Source: PALSA-660 sp963726435
Lineage (GTDB): Bacteria > Actinomycetota > Coriobacteriia > Anaerosomatales > PALSA-660
DNA: 64,000 nt
Assembly (NCBI GenBank): GCA_963726435.1
Contig: CAVSCJ010000007.1
Span: 124,001-188,000, forward strand
Direction of reading: 5' to 3'
Part shown: positions 26,339-35,947 of the stretch, one piece after another
How the letters are laid out: each line of letters begins with the position of its first letter
Position numbering within the stretch: position 1 is the stretch's first letter
Translations under genes and position numbers: made by a program
Notes under the pieces: model-generated
The model's database searches: none
Told to the model about the DNA's origin: nothing
The model's input: only the letters and a program-made list of their open reading frames with translations

Positions 26339-28953
26339 ATGACAGACACCAACCAGACACCCGCGCCGGTCGCACCTGCCGCGCTGCGTGACGCCACGTT
26401 CGGCATCACCGGGATGACCTGCTCGTCGTGCGCCACCGTCATCGAGAAGGTGGTCGGCAAGCTCCCCGGAGTCGCCTCAGCCAACGTGAACCTGGCGATG
26501 GAGCGCCTCTCGGTCTCCTACGACCAGGCCGTGGTCGACGAAGCCGCCATAGTCGACGCCGTCACGCGAGCCGGCTACGGCGCGCTGCCACTCGGGTCGG
26601 GGGCGGAGGCCCCTGCGAAGGCGGCGTCGGCCTCCTCGCAGGCGAGCGTCACGTTGGGCATCGTGGGCATGACGTGCTCGTCGTGCGCCCTGGTCATCGA
26701 AAAGACTCTGAACCGCCTGCCCGGGGTCGCTTCGGCGAACGTCAACCTCGCGACCGAGATCGCCACCGTCATGTTCGACCCCGCCGTTCTCGGCATCGAC
26801 GCTCTCATCGAGGCCGTGCGCGGCGCGGGATACGATGCGATGCTCCGCGTGGAGGAGCCGATCGCCGGCGAGGACCCGAACGACGCGCAGCGCCAGGCCC
26901 AGGAGCGTCATTGGCGGCTGGAGCGGCGTCTGTTCGTGTTCGCGCTCGTGCTGTCCGTGCCGGCCGCCGTCATCTCGATGGTCCCGCCGTTCATGACGAG
27001 TGTGCCGACGGCCGTCGCCACATGGTTGGCCAACGCCATAGGCGGCGCCTGGGACCCCATGATGGTCGGCAAGTACATCGCGTTCGCCCTGGTCACGCCG
27101 GTGCAGTTCATCGCAGGCGCCCAGTTCTACCGCGGCTTCTGGCACGCGTTGAAACGCCGAAGCGGCAACATGGACACGCTGATCGCCATCGGCACCTCGG
27201 CGGCGTACTTCTACAGCGTCGCGGCCACGTTCATCCCGTCGCTGGAGGGCGAGCCGGTCTTCTTCGAGACGTCCGCCCTGCTGCTGACCTTCGTGATCTT
27301 CGGCAAGCTGCTGGAGGCCCGCGCGAAGGGCCGCACCGGTGACGCCATCAAGAAGCTGATGGGACTCGCCGCCAAGACCGCGCGCGTCGTGCGCGACGGC
27401 TTGGAGACCGATGTCCCTATCGAGCAGGTCGTCGCAGGCGACGTGGTCGTGGTCCGCCCCGGCGAGAAGGTGCCTGTGGACGGGCTGGTGGTCGAGGGCC
27501 GCAGTAGCGTCGACGAGTCGATGCTCACCGGCGAGTCCATCCCGGTGGAGAAGAACGTCGGCGACACTGTCATCGGCGCGACGATGAACAAGCTCGGGCT
27601 CGCTCAGGTTCCGCGCCACCAAGGTCGGCCGCGACACCGCGCTCGCGCAGATCGTGCGGCTGGTGGAGGAGGCGCAGGGCTCCAAGGCGCCCGATCCAGC
27701 GCTTCGCGGACCGCATCTCCGCGGTCTTCGTGCCCGCGGTCGTGGGCGCAGCCCTGCTGACCTTCCTTGTCTGGCTGTTCGCCGTCCCGAACTTCGTGGA
27801 CGCGGCGACGTTCTACGCCGCCGCCACCCCCTTCGTCAAGGCGCTGCTCGCCGGCACCGCGGTCGTCGTCATCGCGTGCCCGTGCGCGCTCGGGCTCGCC
27901 ACGCCGACCGCCATCATGGTCGGCACGGGCAAGGGCGCCGAGAACGGCATCCTGATCAAGAGCGGCGAAGCGCTCGAGACCGCCTACAAGATCAAGGCGA
28001 TCGTCTTCGACAAGACCGGCACGCTCACGCATGGCAAGCCCGTGGTGACCGACATCGAAGCAGCCGAGGGCCAGGATGCCACCGGCGTCTTCACCTTCGC
28101 GGCAGCGCTGGAGCGCAACTCCGAGCACCCGCTGGCGGAGGCGATCGTCGCCCGCGCGAAGGCCGACGCCATCGAGATCCCCGAGGTCGTGGGGTTCGAG
28201 GCCATCCCCGGGCACGGCGTCGAGGGAACGGTCGGTGGAGTGCGCGTCGCGTTCGGCAACCGCCGCCTGATGGTCCGCGAAGGCATCGACATCTCAGGAT
28301 CCGAGGACCGCATCGCGCAGCTCGAGAGCGAGGGCAAGACGGTCATGCTCGTCGGGGTCCGGGATTCCGGGCTCGCCGGCATCGTCGCCGTGGCCGACAC
28401 CCTCAAGGACAACTCGAAGGAGGCCGTTGCGACCCTGTCGAAGATGGGCGTCGCCGTCTACATGATCACGGGCGACAACAGGCGCACCGCCGAGGCCATC
28501 GCGGCTCAGGCGGGTATCGAGCCGGGCAACGTGCTGGCCGAGGTGCTCCCGGAGAACAAGGCCGAGGAGGTCGCCAAGCTCCAGGACAGGGGGCTGATCG
28601 TCGCGATGGTCGGCGACGGCATCAACGACACGCCCGCGCTCGCGAAGGCCGACGTCGGCATCGCCATGGGCGCCGGCACGGACGTTGCGATGGAGACCGG
28701 CGGCATCGTGCTCATCAAGAACGATCTGCGCGACGTCGTCACCGCCATCGAGCTCTCCCGCGCCACGATGCGCAAGATCCAGCAGAACTTCTTCTGGGCG
28801 CTCGGATACAACACGCTCGGCATACCGATCGCAGCGCTCGGTCTGCTTCGGCCGGAGCTCGCCGGCGCGGCGATGGCGCTCTCCAGCGTCAGCGTCGTGA
28901 CCAGCTCGCTGCTGCTGCGCAGGTTCGTGCCCAGCTTCTCGAGGGTCTCGTAA
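26339..28953 (+). CDS. copA: Copper-exporting P1B-type ATPase (two apparent frameshifts)
   Basis: A P-type ATPase of about 870 residues. Two N-terminal heavy-metal domains carry GMTCSSCATVIEKVV and GMTCSSCALVIEK. Then come the actuator TGES (LTGESIPVEKN), the intramembrane CPC of VIACPCALGLATPTA, the phosphorylated DKTGT, MITGDNRRTAEAI and GDGINDTPAL. The frame breaks at about 27608 (cagGttccgc) and about 27698 (gcgcCcgatcc). Deleting one base at each restores FRATKVGRDTALAQIVRL and APIQRFADRISAVF. CPC plus CxxC domains point to Cu(I) export. The breaks look like sequence errors. Confidence 0.92.
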
Positions 28954-29048
28954 CCGGCACGCATCGGCGCCGTTCGTGAGCGCGGAGGAGGGCCCCTCCT
29001 CCGCGGTTCGTGCTCGCGCTGCCTTCACGTTAGTCGGCCGTGCATGCC

Positions 29049-29705
29049 TCACCCTGACCCGCAGCACCCCGGCTTCCGCGGCGCCGAGGCGGCGAGCGCC
29101 TTCAGCGAACAGGGGATGCGGAAGTAGGTGACCTGCATCCCCTCAGGATGATGCGGGCGCAGGACCGGCGTGAGCATGAGCGCCGCGTCGATCCCGGCCG
29201 CGTGCGCGGCGTCGAGCGTCCCTGCGACCGCGCCAGGCTCGCACGCGATGAGGACCACCGAGGCCAAGGCACAGCCGTTGGCCACTGACAGTTCCGAGAG
29301 CGGTCTGACCTCGATCCCGCTCACGACGAGACCCGCGTCGGCCTCGCGCTCGGAGAAACACGCGACCATGCGCATCCCGAACTCCTCCGCCGGGAAGATC
29401 CTCGTCAAGGACTCGAGTATCGCGGCGCTTCCGATGGCGATGAACGGGTACTCGGACGAAAGCCCCAGATACTCCTCGAGCGCGTCGTAGAGCGTCGAAG
29501 GATCGTATCCGGCGCCGGGGCGGCCCTCAGCTTCGACGAACGACAGGTCGCGACGCACGGTCTCCTCGGCTACGCCGAGCTCGTCGGCGATCTCGTGCGA
29601 CGTCAGCCGCCCCATCTCCTCGTCGCGAAGGCGCGCTCCGACGAGACAGTGGTACCTCGACAGACGGAGGATGGTCGCCTGCGGTGCCCGCTCGGATCCA
29701 GCCAT
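29049..29705 (-). CDS. Rex-like regulator lacking the NAD-binding motif, with a Cys tail
   Basis: A 218-residue protein. The N-terminal winged helix matches redox repressor Rex: ATILRLSRYHCLVGARL, then TSHEIADELGVAEETVRRDL. The second part follows the Rex layout (YDPSTLYDALEEYLGL), but where Rex has GxGxxG for NADH it reads FIAIGSAAILESL. The protein ends GCCGSG. ATG 29705 is chosen for AGGAG 8 bases upstream and conserved length. It lies divergent from a cupredoxin lipoprotein and downstream of copA, so it may sense copper, thiols or another ligand. That is inference. Confidence 0.7.
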   Translation of the reverse strand: MAGSERAPQATILRLSRYHCLVGARLRDEEMGRLTSHEIADELGVAEETVRRDLSFVEAEGRPGAGYDPSTLYDALEEYLGLSSEYPFIAIGSAAILESLTRIFPAEEFGMRMVACFSEREADAGLVVSGIEVRPLSELSVANGCALASVVLIACEPGAVAGTLDAAHAAGIDAALMLTPVLRPHHPEGMQVTYFRIPCSLKALAASAPRKPGCCGSG

Positions 29706-29790
29706 GTGTATCACTCCTGAGTTCTCGAGTGAGGGAGCGCGTGTCAACTCTACACCGAGGGCGGAGCGCTCCAAAGGAGGTCGGGCCACT

Positions 29791-29835
29791 CGTTCGAGGA
29801 CGAACGGAATAGGGTAATACGTTCGCGAGTGAACG
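29791..29835. promoter_or_regulatory. Tandem CGTTCG-type operator pair in the divergent promoter region
   Basis: Two near-identical 16-bp palindromes, CGTTCGAGGACGAACG (29791-29806) and CGTTCGCGAGTGAACG (29820-29835), sit 29 bases apart between the Rex-like gene and the cupredoxin lipoprotein. They are not the usual Rex box. They are the best candidates for the binding sites of the adjacent regulator. Confidence 0.6.
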
Positions 29836-29866
29836 AAGTCTTCGGCGACATAAGGGAGGGTCACGC

Positions 29867-30416
29867 ATGGAACGGTCGGGGGTCTCTGCACCTTGGGCTA
29901 TCGCGCGTCGGGTTCTGCCGCTCGTGGTGTGTTTGGGCGCTGCCGCGTTGGCGCTGTGCGGATGTGGGACGAGCACCTCGGCGATGAAGCCCGCCAGTGG
30001 CGAGTCTGCGATGTCCGCGGCGGCCACCGGCAGCATGGCCGGCATGTCCGCGGTGGCCACAGGTTCGTCCGATCCTGATGCGCAGGGCTGCGCCGAGTGC
30101 GGTGGCCATGGAACGCCCAAGGAGACCACAGGGGCCGCCGATTCTCGAGAATGGCGTCCAGGTGATCTCGATAGCCGTCGACGGCGGCTACTACGTTCCG
30201 AACACTGTCACGGCCAGCGCCGGCACACCCATCAAAGTCGTCTTCACCGGCAAGGCCAAGGGCTGTGTCGCCAAGCCGACGTTCAAGTCGTTGGGCAAGA
30301 GCGGCGATCTCACGGGTACCGGGAAGGCGACCATCGATCTCGGCACGCTCGCGCCGGGAGTGTACGAGTTCACCTGCTCGATGGGCATGAACACCGGGAC
30401 GATCACCGTCGAGTAG
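29867..30416 (+). CDS. Cupredoxin-like lipoprotein (apparent frameshift)
   Basis: About 180 residues if repaired. GGGAGGG precedes ATG 29867. A signal peptide ends in the lipobox LALCGCG, followed by a Met/Ser-rich linker with CAECGG. The cupredoxin-like domain runs from about VISIAVDGGYYVPNTV to YEFTCSMGMNTGTITVE, with Cys and two Met as possible copper ligands. The frame breaks near 30131 in the gggg run; one g fewer joins ETTG to PPILENG. It is divergent from the Rex-like regulator and probably under its control. Confidence 0.65.
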
Positions 30417-30485
30417 CGATGCGCCGGTCCTGTCGGCTCGCCCGTCGCCGTCCTACCGCTATGATCGACACGCTAGGGGACTCTC

Positions 30486-31457
30486 GTGGGAAGGACGATG
30501 GTGCTCGCACAGGTGCGGCGCATCGGAGCCATAGCCGCCGCGGTAGTCGCGGCTCTCTCTCTCGCCGTCTACTCGTACGCATCCACGCGCAGTCCGCTGC
30601 AGATGGTAGGCGTCATCGCCGCGCCGGGGAGCGCCGCCATCGAGGCCAAGGACCAGGTCGGTCCCCCCGACCGGGTCGCGGTCCAGCGCGTGGTGGCTCC
30701 CGGTGACTCGTGGGTCGTCGCCTACATCGCCGGTCCGAACGGAACGCCCGGCGAACGGGTCGGAATGGCACGCGTGGGCGCGGGTGAGTCGCGCGACGTC
30801 GTTGTGCAGCTCAGCGCTCACGTCGCCATGAGCCAGAAGCTGGTCCTCGTCCTGCACGCCGATCGCGGGGTGCGCGGGCTGCTGGAGTTCGACCCGGCGC
30901 GTTTCGAGTCGAGTCCCGACAAGCCCTACTACGTCGATGGCTCGGAGGTCCTGGTGTCGCTCAGCAAAGACACGCAGGTCGCGGAACTCGAGGGGTCCGG
31001 TCTTACCGCCGAGGCGCAGGGCGTCGATGCACCGCCGGGGAGCGCGGTTCTCGAGGTCGGAGGCCGGATCTCCGTGATCGACCGCCTGGTCGTGGATCGC
31101 GTCGTGGCCCCGGCCGCTTCCTGGGTCGCGGTGTACCTTGTGGGTGACGACGGCGCGCCGACGGAACGCATCGGAGCGGTGCGGGTGGCTGCCGGCGAGA
31201 CCCTGGGAGTGGTCGTCCCGATCGACCCGCAGCAGCTCCTCACCGAGAAGGTCCTGGTGGCGCTGCAGGCCGATCTCGGCAAGGCCTCGGTCTTCGAGTT
31301 CGACGTGGCGCAGCCGAGTGCGGGCGTGGACGCGCCCTATGTGACCGAGGGCGTCGAGGTATCGACGGCGGTGTTCGTGCGACCATATGGCATGAGCGCC
31401 GACAACATGGCCGGTAGCGGCGGCGGAATGGGCGGCGGGATGCCGGGAACGCCGTAG
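30486..31457 (+). CDS. Extracytoplasmic protein with two DUF7282-like repeats
   Basis: A 323-residue protein with a GTG start and an N-terminal membrane helix (about 10-32). Two homologous ~110-residue units follow. Each has an RVVAPGDSWVVAYIAG or RVVAPAASWVAVYLVG strand, a GE(R/T)VGMARVGAGES-like segment and a final beta strand. The two units arose by internal duplication. The tail is Gly/Met rich (GGGMGGGMPG). DUF7282 domains are common in archaea and actinobacteria with no firm function. A metal-binding role is possible given the Met-rich tail and the copper genes upstream. Confidence 0.6.
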   Translation: MGRTMVLAQVRRIGAIAAAVVAALSLAVYSYASTRSPLQMVGVIAAPGSAAIEAKDQVGPPDRVAVQRVVAPGDSWVVAYIAGPNGTPGERVGMARVGAGESRDVVVQLSAHVAMSQKLVLVLHADRGVRGLLEFDPARFESSPDKPYYVDGSEVLVSLSKDTQVAELEGSGLTAEAQGVDAPPGSAVLEVGGRISVIDRLVVDRVVAPAASWVAVYLVGDDGAPTERIGAVRVAAGETLGVVVPIDPQQLLTEKVLVALQADLGKASVFEFDVAQPSAGVDAPYVTEGVEVSTAVFVRPYGMSADNMAGSGGGMGGGMPGTP

Positions 31458-31474
31458 CGAGAGGGCCGCAGCGC

Positions 31475-32035
31475 ATGTTCGAGCAGTTCGCATGGGTGGG
31501 AAGCGACCTCTACACCTCCGGCGCCGTCTCCAGCCACGGTGGCAACCTTTCGGTGCGCCTGGACGACCAGCGCATGCTCATCACCCGGACCGGGTCGATG
31601 CTCGGCCGGCTCACCGAGGCCGACATCATCGAGACCACTCTCGCCGACGTCGGCGACCCGCGCGACAAGGACTGCTCCGTGGAGCTCGTCGTCCACCGCG
31701 CGATCTACGCGGCCACGGGCGCGCGCGCGATCGTGCACGCGCACGCGATCCACACGGTCACCCGCTCCCTGTTCGAAGACGTCATCGTCCCGCCCGACTC
31801 CGAGTCGAAACTGCGCCTGATCGACGTGCCGGTCGTCACGTCGGCCGTCCCGGTCGGGTCCCGGGAGGCGGGGGAGAAGCTCGCAGCGGTCCTGGAGGAG
31901 CGCCGGGTCGCCGTCCTGCGGGCCCACGGCCCCTTCGCGCGCGGAGAGTCGCTCGAGGACGCCTACCAGGCTGTCTCCTGCCTGGAGGCGAGCTGCAAGA
32001 TCCTGAACCTGCTCGACTCGATGGGGCGCAGCTGA
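31475..32035 (+). CDS. Class II aldolase/adducin-family protein
   Basis: A 186-residue zinc-dependent aldolase of the fuculose/ribulose-phosphate type. Motifs are SSHGGNLSVR (substrate phosphate), ELVVHRAIY (catalytic Glu region), the zinc histidines of VHAHAIHTV and the third His in LRAHGPFARG. It would cleave a phosphorylated sugar to dihydroxyacetone phosphate or act on a methylthioribulose-type substrate. The exact substrate is not readable. It stands 17 bases after the repeat protein. Confidence 0.8.
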   Translation: MFEQFAWVGSDLYTSGAVSSHGGNLSVRLDDQRMLITRTGSMLGRLTEADIIETTLADVGDPRDKDCSVELVVHRAIYAATGARAIVHAHAIHTVTRSLFEDVIVPPDSESKLRLIDVPVVTSAVPVGSREAGEKLAAVLEERRVAVLRAHGPFARGESLEDAYQAVSCLEASCKILNLLDSMGRS

Positions 32036-32045
32036 GCCGCGCCGG

Positions 32046-33056
32046 TCAGCGAGCCGCGACCTCCAGCTCGGTCAGCAGCTCCGCCTTGCGGAAGTCGTCC
32101 GCGAACGAGCCTTCGATGGCGTTGCGCGCCAGCGCCACCAGCTGCGCCTCGCTCAGCTCGAGCGCCTCGGATACCGCGCGGAAGTTGTCGCCCACGTATC
32201 CGCCGAAGTAGGCGGGATCGTCGGAGTTGACGGTCACCGCGAGCCCGGCCTCGAGCATGGTGCGAAGCGGATGGTCCTCGAGGCGGTCGAACACCTGCAG
32301 CGCCACGTTGCTCAGGGGGCACACGGTCAGACACACGCGACCGCGAACCAGTCGCGTCACGAGCGCGCGGTCGTCAAGGCATCGCACTCCGTGGTCGATC
32401 CTCTCGGCGCCGAGCAGGTCGAGCGAGTCCGTGATGTAGGAGGCAGGGCCCTCCTCGCCCGCGTGGGCCACGGCGTGCAGGCCTGCTGTGCGGGCCCTGG
32501 CGAACACCTCAGCGAACTTCGAAGGCGGGTTCCCGATCTCACCGGAGTCGAGGCCGATGCCGTCGACCGGCGTCCCGTCGCCGAGCGCCTCCACGAGCGT
32601 GGCCATCGCGCTCTCCGCGCTCAGGTCGCGCAGCACGCACAGGATCAGCCGTGACGTGATCCCGTACCGGCCGCGGGCCTCGTCGAGAGCGCGACGGATG
32701 CCTGTGACCACTTCGCGGTAGGGGACTCCGCGCGCCGTGTGAGTCTGCGGGTCGAAGAACGGCTCGACGTGGCGTACGTTGTCCGCCGCGGCTCGCGCGA
32801 GATAGGCCCGTGTGAGGTCGAAGAAGTCGGCTTCGGTCCGCAGCACGGAGCACGACGCGTAGTAGATCTCGAGGAAGGACTGCAGGTCGGCGAAGCGGTA
32901 GGCGGCCCGCATGGCCTCCGCGGACGCGTAGGGGAGGGGGATGCCGTTGCGCCGGGCCAGCTCGAACGCCATCTCCGGCTCGAGCGTCCCCTCGACGTGA
33001 AGGTGCAGTTCGACCTTGGGAAGCCGGGTGATCAGGGCCGAGCGCGTCATCCGCAT
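32046..33056 (-). CDS. Adenine deaminase, adenosine-deaminase-like (ADE) type
   Basis: A 336-residue metal-dependent deaminase. Zinc ligands appear in KVELHLHVEGTL (HxH), HAVAHAGEEG and VNSDDPAYFGGYV (Asp), with the catalytic region ERIDHGVRCL. The FFDPQTHTARGVP segment and SDDPAYFGGY are marks of adenine deaminases in this family, which were often first annotated as adenosine deaminase. It would convert adenine to hypoxanthine in purine salvage. It is convergent with the aldolase gene, with only 10 bases between stops. Confidence 0.85.
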   Translation of the reverse strand: MRMTRSALITRLPKVELHLHVEGTLEPEMAFELARRNGIPLPYASAEAMRAAYRFADLQSFLEIYYASCSVLRTEADFFDLTRAYLARAAADNVRHVEPFFDPQTHTARGVPYREVVTGIRRALDEARGRYGITSRLILCVLRDLSAESAMATLVEALGDGTPVDGIGLDSGEIGNPPSKFAEVFARARTAGLHAVAHAGEEGPASYITDSLDLLGAERIDHGVRCLDDRALVTRLVRGRVCLTVCPLSNVALQVFDRLEDHPLRTMLEAGLAVTVNSDDPAYFGGYVGDNFRAVSEALELSEAQLVALARNAIEGSFADDFRKAELLTELEVAAR

Positions 33057-33204
33057 CCGTTTCCGCGACCAGGGAGTCTTTGACAGGTCAATACCCCAAC
33101 CCGGCTGCCGCCCACTAGGCGGAAACGCGCGTCGATGCGGGGTCAGGCGGCCCCGGATGGGGGTAAGAACCGAGCGTCAGCGTGCCCGACCGGAGGGGGA
33201 GGCA

Positions 33205-33711
33205 ATGGACACCGGAACTCGTGGTCCCCGGCAGCCGTCGTATCTCGGTTCCGTGCCGCGGGATCCCGCCGCGGTCATCAGCGCGGCGACGCACGGGTAT
33301 CTGCTGGGCGACGGGGAGCGCTACGTGGGCCAACTCCTGACGCTTCTCGACAACATCGAGCCGTCGGTCCGGTCGGAGGCCGCGACGGTTCTGGGCGTGA
33401 TCGGCGACGAGCGCGTGCTCCCATCCCTCCGCTCGGCCACCGAGGACAGCGACGCGTCGGTCGCCGCCGCAGCCGCGCTCGCGCGCGCGCGGCTGGGCGA
33501 CAACTCAGCTCTCCAAGACGCGTGCGAGCGCCTCTCCGTTCAACTGCGCTACGGCGATTCGGAGCAGAGAGCGCTCGCGGCGCGAGCTCTGGGCGCGCTC
33601 GGGCTGCACGACGCCTGCGGCCCGCTGGCCGATGCTCTGCGGGACTTGGATCCGGACGTGCGGATCGACGCCCGAGACGCCTTGGACCGGCTCGTCGCCA
33701 CGGCGCACTAG
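33205..33711 (+). CDS. HEAT-repeat protein
   Basis: A 168-residue all-helical protein starting at ATG 33205 with GGAGGGGGAGG upstream. At least three HEAT/PBS-lyase-like repeats are visible: SVRSEAATVLGVIGDERVLP, ASVAAAAALARARLGD and AARALGALGLHDACGPLADAL. Such proteins serve as scaffolds or bind partners. Nothing around it indicates the partner. Confidence 0.75.
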   Translation: MDTGTRGPRQPSYLGSVPRDPAAVISAATHGYLLGDGERYVGQLLTLLDNIEPSVRSEAATVLGVIGDERVLPSLRSATEDSDASVAAAAALARARLGDNSALQDACERLSVQLRYGDSEQRALAARALGALGLHDACGPLADALRDLDPDVRIDARDALDRLVATAH

Positions 33712-33743
33712 AGGGGTCGTCCCTTCTCGACTAGCGACAGCGA

Positions 33744-33777
33744 AGAGGGGCCGGGGCGTTCGTGCCCCGGCCCCTCT
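33744..33777 (+). terminator. Terminator hairpin
   Basis: Perfect 14-bp GC-rich stem (AGAGGGGCCGGGGC and its complement) with a GTTCGT loop, between the convergent HEAT-repeat and SDR genes. It likely serves both directions. Confidence 0.7.
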
Positions 33778-33801
33778 CATGCGCCTTCAGTCAGCCCGCG
33801 C

Positions 33802-34566
33802 TCAGACGGCGGACCATCCGGCGTCGGCGGGGACGATCGCTCCATTGATGTGGATCGCCTCGTCGGAGGCCAGGAACAGGGCGAGGTAGGCGATCTCGAT
33901 CGGCTTGAGGGCCGCCGGCATGACAGCGTGCCACTTGCCGAGGACCGCCATCGCCGCCATGTCGATCTTCGTCTGGTCCACGCTGTTCATGATGTTGGTC
34001 TCGACGCCGCCGCAGGCCATGGCGTTGCAGCGGATGCCGTCCAGGGCGTAGCGGTACGCCGTGTTCTTCGTGAGTCCCACGAGTGCGTGCTTCGACATCG
34101 TGTACGCGGCTCCGGCTGCGGCGCCGCCCATGCCAGCCGCCGAGGCGGTGTTGACTATCGAGCCGCCTCCGGCCTTGATCATGATCGGGATGGCTAGGCG
34201 GGACAGATTGACCGGGCCGCGGACATTGACGCTGAATACGCGGTCCATGGTCGCATCGTCCATCTCGGCGACACCCGAGAACAGATCCATGATCCCGGCG
34301 TTGTTGCACAGGATGTCGAGCTTGCCGTAGGTGTCGATAGCGCCGGCGACCATCTTGGCGCAGTCATCGACCTTGGAGACGTCTCCGCCGACACCCAGGA
34401 TCTCGCCGCCGGCGGCGCGGGTCATGTCGCAGGTCTCCTTCAGGGTGTCCGCGTTCCACTCGCCTGCCACGACCTTGGCGCCCTCCTTCGCGAAGAGCTG
34501 AGCCATCTCGCGTCCCATCCCCGATCCTGCGCCGGTGATGAGCGCGACCTTGCCTTCGAGCCTCAT
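33802..34566 (-). CDS. Short-chain dehydrogenase/reductase
   Basis: A 254-residue classical SDR. It has the cofactor motif TGAGSGMGREMA, the NNAG motif, the catalytic Ser region IVNTASAAG and the YTMSK active site. The acidic residue after beta2 (GEWNAD) suggests NAD rather than NADP. ATG 34566 has GGAGGATCC upstream. A second SDR of the same orientation lies just upstream, so they may act in one pathway. The substrate is unknown. Confidence 0.88.
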   Translation of the reverse strand: MRLEGKVALITGAGSGMGREMAQLFAKEGAKVVAGEWNADTLKETCDMTRAAGGEILGVGGDVSKVDDCAKMVAGAIDTYGKLDILCNNAGIMDLFSGVAEMDDATMDRVFSVNVRGPVNLSRLAIPIMIKAGGGSIVNTASAAGMGGAAAGAAYTMSKHALVGLTKNTAYRYALDGIRCNAMACGGVETNIMNSVDQTKIDMAAMAVLGKWHAVMPAALKPIEIAYLALFLASDEAIHINGAIVPADAGWSAV

Positions 34567-34757
34567 GTGGATCCTCCTTCCGCGCGACACGGGAGCGTCG
34601 CGCCGTACGCTGCGGGGTGTCTGCCGGGACCCCGCGCGGATATGGGCGACGTGCAGGGCAGATTCGACCGCACGCCATGCACGGAGGAATGTACCCGTTA
34701 GCCGGGCGGTGCAGATGGGCGGCGGGCCCCCGCAGGGTCGGCTGAACAGGTCGGCGA

Positions 34758-35519
34758 CTACTGAGCGGTATAGCCGCCATCGACCGGAAGCGCGATCCCG
34801 GTGACGAAGGACGCCTTGTCCGAAAGCAGCCACACCACCGCCTCCGCGACCTCCTCGGGGAGCCCGAAGCGGTTCATGGCGTGCTTGGAGGCGATGAAGT
34901 TGTAGGTGTCGTCTCCCTTGTTGATGCCGGCCTTGCCCATCAGCGGCGTATCGATGAAGCCCGGGTTGATGGCGTTGACGCGGATGTTCTGCTGGCCGTA
35001 CTCGATCGCGGCCGTCTGCGTCAGGCCGACCACGCCGTGCTTGGCCGATGTGTACGCGGAGGCCGTGCCGAACCCGACGAGCCCGAGGATCGAGCTGATG
35101 TTGACGATGGACCCGCCGCCTGAGGCGAGCATGGCAGGGACCTCGTAGCGCATCGAGTAGAAGACGCCGTCGAGGTTGATGCCGATCACCTTGCGCCAGC
35201 CCTCGGGGCTGTAGTCGCCCACTAGGTTGGCCTCGCCGCCGATGCCGGCGTTGTTGACCGCCAGGTGCAGCCCGCCGAACGCGTCGACACTCGTCCTGAC
35301 GGCGGTTTCGACCTGAGCGGGGTCCGCGACGTCGGCCTTGACGAAGATGGCCTTGCCGCCGGCGTCTTCGATCATCTTGACGGTCTCTTCGCCGCCGGCG
35401 ACGTCTACGTCGGCCACGACGACCTTGGCTCCCTTGCGCGCCATCAGAAGGGCGCACGCGCGGCCGATGCCGCTGCCTGCCCCCGTGACCAGCCCTACCT
35501 TGCCTTCGAGCTTGCTCAT
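34758..35519 (-). CDS. Short-chain dehydrogenase/reductase
   Basis: A 253-residue classical SDR with TGAGSGIGRAC, ADVDVAGG (NAD-type Asp), NNAGIGG, IVNISSILG and the catalytic YTSAK. The C-terminus VTGIALPVDGGYTAQ is standard. ATG 35519 is chosen for GGAGGCTCTTC upstream. It is about a third to a half identical by eye to the neighbouring SDR, and 190 bases separate the two. The substrate is unknown. Confidence 0.88.
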   Translation of the reverse strand: MSKLEGKVGLVTGAGSGIGRACALLMARKGAKVVVADVDVAGGEETVKMIEDAGGKAIFVKADVADPAQVETAVRTSVDAFGGLHLAVNNAGIGGEANLVGDYSPEGWRKVIGINLDGVFYSMRYEVPAMLASGGGSIVNISSILGLVGFGTASAYTSAKHGVVGLTQTAAIEYGQQNIRVNAINPGFIDTPLMGKAGINKGDDTYNFIASKHAMNRFGLPEEVAEAVVWLLSDKASFVTGIALPVDGGYTAQ

Positions 35520-35628
35520 GAAGAGCCTCCTTCGTGGACGGGATGCCGAAAGGCATCTCCTCTCACGGAGCAGACTTTGTGCCATGCAGTTACAAGGCGG
35601 ACGTGATGCAGTGAGTCGAGAGGAAGCG

Positions 35629-35714
35629 TGGTGCCCGGGGAGGGATTCGAACCCTCACGTGGTTTCCCACAAAGGCTTTTGAGGCCTCCGCGTCTGCCGT
35701 TCCGCCACCCGGGC
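35629..35714 (-). tRNA. tRNA-Leu(CAA)
   Basis: Read on the minus strand, the acceptor GCCCGGG pairs with CCCGGGC followed by A and an encoded CCA (35629-35631). The T arm is GGGTTCGAATCCC. The anticodon loop CTCAAAA gives CAA. A long variable arm (GTGGGAAACCAC) confirms a class II leucine tRNA. The length is 86 bases including CCA. Confidence 0.95.
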
Positions 35715-35947
35715 GCTGCAGCCATGCGGGCGGGCTCTGCCCGCCGTCAGCGCGCCGATTATAGGCGAAGCGGACCGGCCGACCAGCCTTCGCGGGCCGG
35801 CCACCTCCGTCCGCACCCCGCCGGGCAGCTGCACGCCCCGCTGGAGGGCGCGGCGCCAGGCTTCCGAGCGCCTACGGCGCAGGTTTCTGCGGGGTCGCGA
35901 GAGCGGAGCGCTCGAGGGCGGCGTAGCTGCTGGGATAGAATCGCCGC

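Noticed and set aside
26339..28953. Programmed frameshifting in copA (known in E. coli).
   Set aside because: The E. coli case makes a short copper chaperone near the first metal domain. Here the two shifts lie in the core, and both are repaired by removing one base, as in many neighbours.
32046..33056. Adenosine deaminase as the product.
   Set aside because: FDPQTHTARG and NSDDPAYFGGY fit the adenine deaminase branch better, though activity is untested.
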